A stretch of DNA of 6,092 bases from JBAXPW01 sp037132015 (lineage in GTDB: Bacteria; Patescibacteriota; Microgenomatia; UBA1406; GWC2-37-13), in contig JBAXPW010000081.1 of assembly GCA_037132015.1 (NCBI GenBank), forward strand, positions 1 through 6,092, written 5' to 3'. The position numbers and the translations under genes were made by a program. Below the pieces are notes generated by a model, which saw nothing but the letters and a program-made list of their open reading frames with translations, was not told the origin of the DNA and did not search any database. This document shows, piece by piece, positions 4,036-6,092 of the stretch. The first letter of the stretch is position 1, and each line of letters begins with the position of its first letter.

Positions 4036-4968
4036 ATGTCTCAATTTTTTGTATCTATTGTCATACCCGTCTACAACGAAGAAGGAAATATCTCCCGTTT
4101 ACTAGAAAAACTTTCTGAAGTGCTCCTCAATTTTAAATATGAAATTATATTCATCAATGATGGATCAAAGGATAAAACAACTCAACTTATCAAAAAAGAG
4201 ACATCTGAAAAGCCTAATATCAAATTAATTTCGTTCTATAGAAATTTTGGTCATCAAGAAGCTTTAACATGTGGATATCTATATACTCAAGGTGATTGTG
4301 TAATTTCAATAGATGCTGATATGCAAGACCCTCCAGACATAATTCCCGAAATGATAGCAAAATGGCAAGCAGGAGCAATGATAGTCTATGCCAAACGCGA
4401 AAAACGAACAACAGATAATTGGTTTAAAAAATTTTCAGCACAAAGTTTTTATAAACTACTTAATTATATATCAGATGTCCCTATTCCAGAAGATGTAGGT
4501 GATTTTAGACTAATAGATAAAGAAGTTGTTAATTTTATTAACAAACTTCCTGAAAAATCAAAATTTTTAAGAGGACTTGTTTCATGGGGTGGTTTTCCTT
4601 CTGATTTTGTATATTTTAATCGTCAAACAAGGCATTCTGGTCATACACACTATAATATTGCAAAAATGTTTAATCTCGCTCTTGATGGAATAACAAGCTT
4701 TTCAACTAAACCACTTCAACTCGCAACATATATAGGATTTCTCTCTGCAAGTATAGGATTCCTTGGAGTTCTTTACGCAATAGTTGGCAAATTATTTCTT
4801 CCAGCCTATTGGATCACTGGCTGGACTGCACTCTTTGTAGGTATTATGTTTCTTGGAGGAGTACAATTAATTACAATAGGGATCATTGGAGAATATATAA
4901 GTAAAATATATAAAGAAGTTCAAAAAAGACCAAATTACATAATAGAAGAGAAGATTAATATTCAGTAA
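4036..4968 (+). CDS. GtrB/DPM1-type polyprenyl-phosphate glycosyltransferase (GT2)
   Basis: The 310-aa product is full length for the bactoprenol-phosphate sugar transferases (GtrB, ArnC and DPM1 relatives). The cytoplasmic GT-A domain spans about 5-225: FVSIVIPVYNEEGNI (5-19), the nucleotide site IFINDGSKDKT (38-48), RNFGHQEAL (69-77), the metal-binding DxD motif in SIDADMQDPP (91-100; D93, D95), and the family block DVGDFRLIDKEVV (153-165) then FLRGLVSWGGF (177-187). Two C-terminal membrane helices follow (about 228-252 and 261-286), then a basic amphipathic tail. It would move a sugar from a nucleotide donor to undecaprenyl phosphate on the inner face of the membrane, for surface polysaccharide or glycoprotein modification; the sugar is unknown. 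The lipid-site motif R-x-G-x-(S/T)-KY is altered here to R-HSGHTHYN. No GtrA-type flippase gene is beside it; a small membrane protein follows after 13 nt. Confidence 0.92.
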   Translation: MSQFFVSIVIPVYNEEGNISRLLEKLSEVLLNFKYEIIFINDGSKDKTTQLIKKETSEKPNIKLISFYRNFGHQEALTCGYLYTQGDCVISIDADMQDPPDIIPEMIAKWQAGAMIVYAKREKRTTDNWFKKFSAQSFYKLLNYISDVPIPEDVGDFRLIDKEVVNFINKLPEKSKFLRGLVSWGGFPSDFVYFNRQTRHSGHTHYNIAKMFNLALDGITSFSTKPLQLATYIGFLSASIGFLGVLYAIVGKLFLPAYWITGWTALFVGIMFLGGVQLITIGIIGEYISKIYKEVQKRPNYIIEEKINIQ

Positions 4969-4981
4969 TTGTGCTCTAAAT

Positions 4982-5143
4982 ATGATGAGTAAAAAACGAA
5001 TAATGGGACTTATTATTATATTATCCATAACAAGTTTCGTTCTATGGTTTCTTGCTTCTATACTTACGCCAACTACCACATTTTTATCGCCAATTCCAGA
5101 AGAAAAAGGAGTGAAAGTAATTTATATAACTCCTTCTAAATAA
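4982..5143 (+). CDS. 53-aa single-pass membrane protein
   Basis: This short frame begins ATG ATG and ends TAA. The product has a basic start (MMSKKRIMG), one hydrophobic helix (about 9-28, ending in VLWFLASIL), then a short polar C-terminus TPTTTFLSPIPEEKGVKVIYITPSK (the last 25 residues). The positive-inside rule places the N-terminus in the cytoplasm. I do not recognise the family. It starts 13 nt after the glycosyltransferase stop on the same strand, so it is probably co-transcribed and might assist that enzyme or its lipid-linked product; this is inference. No Shine-Dalgarno is seen, and either ATG may be used. Its stop is only 4 nt from the stop of the convergent pilin-like gene. Confidence 0.6.
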   Translation: MMSKKRIMGLIIILSITSFVLWFLASILTPTTTFLSPIPEEKGVKVIYITPSK

Positions 5144-5147
5144 TTAA

Positions 5148-5519
5148 TTACCCTCCGATATTCAACCTAAATATATCTCCTCTTCCACCAAGTAGTATAA
5201 TATCTATAAAATTAAGGATCAAATAAGCAGATACAAATATTACTAAGCCGATAACCGCGTATTTTATTGTCCCTTGAGCTTTTTTTAATTTTTCAGGATT
5301 CCCAAAGGCAGTCATCCAATTAAAGGCTCCAACTAAAAACATACAAAATAATACTAAAACAATTGAAGCTGAAGCCATAACGATAATATTATTGAAAAGA
5401 ACCTCAATACATTTTAACGTAGGAACACCATCTACTAAACATCCATCGACTCCTTGACCAGTATGTGCTTTAGTTGAATCAGTCCAATCTTTTATTTGTT
5501 GTGCGTATACAGGAAACAT
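5148..5519 (-). CDS. T4SS-pilin-like two-helix membrane protein (second gene)
   Basis: The 123-aa product has two membrane helices (about 43-67 and 86-109) joined by the short polar loop AFGNPEKLKKAQGTIKYAVIG (71-91). That G-N/S-x-E-x-x-x-KA-x-x-x-I pattern is typical of the small VirB2/TrbC-like pilin proteins of type IV secretion or pilus systems found in candidate-phyla bacteria. Two cysteines (C27, C37) lie in the N-terminal extracytoplasmic segment and might form a disulfide. The start is MFPVYAQQ: VYA-QQ looks like a signal-peptidase site, yet the hydrophobic part of a signal peptide is missing, and a TAA two codons upstream of the ATG rules out a longer frame. A GAGG Shine-Dalgarno lies 9 nt before the ATG. 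It is the second gene of an operon, 21 nt behind its paralogue. Confidence 0.75.
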   Translation of the reverse strand: MFPVYAQQIKDWTDSTKAHTGQGVDGCLVDGVPTLKCIEVLFNNIIVMASASIVLVLFCMFLVGAFNWMTAFGNPEKLKKAQGTIKYAVIGLVIFVSAYLILNFIDIILLGGRGDIFRLNIGG

Positions 5520-5527
5520 GTATTATA

Positions 5528-5533
5528 ACCTCT
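5528..5533 (-). promoter_or_regulatory. Shine-Dalgarno of the second pilin-like gene
   Basis: AGAGGT on the minus strand with its GAGG core 9 nt before the ATG at 5519. It is the only well-placed Shine-Dalgarno in the window and belongs to an internal operon gene, supporting this start. A TATAAT overlaps the following bases but is only 2 nt from the ATG, too close to serve as its promoter. Confidence 0.6.
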
Positions 5534-5540
5534 TTTAAAA

Positions 5541-5987
5541 TTATTTTGTTGGAGCTTGAAGTAATTCTGGTATAGTAACAGCGCAACTAATACCAAAACA
5601 TACTTTTCCTTTAAATACTACTTGTTCCAGTGTAACAATCAAAGACAATACGACAACAATTAGAATGACACCTACAACAGCTGCCTGTATTTTATCTCTT
5701 GCTTTATCAACTGCTTCTTTACTTCCACTTGAAGTTACCCATGCTAAGGCACCGAGCAACATAAAAAATAAAGCAGTTACACCTGCAATAACAAAGAATG
5801 TTTTTATGACAAATGTTAACACCTCACTAAAATTTGGGATTCTAAAATTAATCGCTTTCTCACTAATCTCTATTGTCTCTTGAGCATATACCAACTGAAA
5901 TGGAGTTAGTACAAATGTAGAGAGTAGAAAAGAATAAACTAACACTAAACTGTGTTTATTAAGGAACGATTTAAATTGAGATATCAT
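5541..5987 (-). CDS. T4SS-pilin-like membrane protein with signal peptide (first gene)
   Basis: The 148-aa product begins with a clear signal peptide: basic start (K6, K11), hydrophobic core about 13-30, and cleavage likely after LVYA (A35). The mature part has two membrane helices (about 57-84 and 100-121) linked by SSGSKEAVDKARDKIQAAVVG (86-106), the same G-S-x-E-x-x-x-KA-x-x-x-I signature as the gene downstream. It therefore belongs to the same VirB2/TrbC-like pilin group. Such proteins form a pilus or membrane channel subunit; an ATPase such as VirB4 would be expected elsewhere but is not in this window. Two cysteines (C130, C135) near the C-terminus could form a disulfide outside the cell. 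The gene is read from a strong promoter with almost no leader. Confidence 0.8.
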   Translation of the reverse strand: MISQFKSFLNKHSLVLVYSFLLSTFVLTPFQLVYAQETIEISEKAINFRIPNFSEVLTFVIKTFFVIAGVTALFFMLLGALAWVTSSGSKEAVDKARDKIQAAVVGVILIVVVLSLIVTLEQVVFKGKVCFGISCAVTIPELLQAPTK

Positions 5988-5995
5988 ATTATTAG

Positions 5996-6024
5996 ATACT
6001 ACCTATCTGAAGAATAAATGTCAA
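5996..6024 (-). promoter_or_regulatory. Promoter of the pilin-like operon
   Basis: On the minus strand: perfect TTGACA (6019-6024), 17-nt spacer, TAGTAT (5996-6001). Only 8 nt separate the -10 box from the ATG at 5987, so the transcript would start within a base or two of the start codon. Confidence 0.7.
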
Positions 6025-6045
6025 GTGATTATATATCTTTATCAG

Positions 6046-6091
6046 ACCGAAATGTTAATGTCATAGTATACCGAAATGAAAATGTCATACC
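6046..6091. repeat. Tandem direct repeat at the window edge
   Basis: Two head-to-tail copies with 24-bp period begin at 6046 and 6070. The first 20 bases of each match at 18 positions (ACCGAAATG, two variable bases, AATGTCATA). The series may continue past the window. Multiple short direct repeats like these occur at the ends of some insertion sequences (for example IS21-type), but no transposase is visible here. Confidence 0.65.
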
Positions 6092-6092
6092 C

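Noticed and set aside
4220..5079. Minus-strand open frames opposite the glycosyltransferase
   Set aside because: They lie antisense to a full-length gene with conserved motifs; no motif or start signal of their own.
5665..5883. Plus-strand open frame of 72 codons
   Set aside because: Antisense to the first pilin-like gene, which has a signal peptide, promoter and family signature.

Overview
The window is AT-rich and reads as a low-GC bacterium of the Candidate Phyla Radiation (Patescibacteria), possibly Microgenomates-like. This is inference from several things together: short compact genes; a pair of small type IV secretion pilin-like proteins; a FtsB/DivIC-like protein with a proline-rich tail; a GatB/YqeY protein; tRNAs without an encoded CCA; and start codons that mostly lack a Shine-Dalgarno but sit 5-8 nt behind a -10 box. 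TGA is used as a stop (zinc-ribbon and FtsB-like genes) and Trp is TGG, so the standard bacterial code fits.

Left part (1-1207): a small, probably truncated zinc-ribbon protein on the minus strand, then about 850 bases with no protein gene. This stretch holds four related hairpin units (about 403-825), an 18-bp copy of the tRNA-Asn 3' end, a strong terminator, a tRNA-Asn gene (minus strand), a 5'-half tRNA copy whose D-loop carries a palindromic insert, and a second palindrome of the same type.

Middle (1208-2948, minus strand): a nitroreductase-family flavoprotein, a dRS3-like palindromic repeat, a standalone DEDDy-type 3'-5' exonuclease-like protein and an unrecognised 132-aa protein. A 16-bp divergent intergenic region separates the last from the plus-strand genes.

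Right-middle (2965-5143, plus strand): GatB/YqeY protein, FtsB/DivIC-like protein, a tRNA with CAT anticodon behind a textbook sigma70-type promoter, a polyprenyl-phosphate glycosyltransferase of the GtrB/DPM1 type, and a 53-aa single-pass membrane protein directly after it.

Right end (5148-6092, minus strand): two T4SS-pilin-like two-helix membrane proteins in one operon, driven by a TTGACA-N17-TAGTAT promoter. Beyond it lies a tandem 24-bp direct repeat that runs to the window edge and may be the end of a mobile element. I see no CRISPR array, no transposase and no complete new defence system. The most unusual content is the structured non-coding region around tRNA-Asn.
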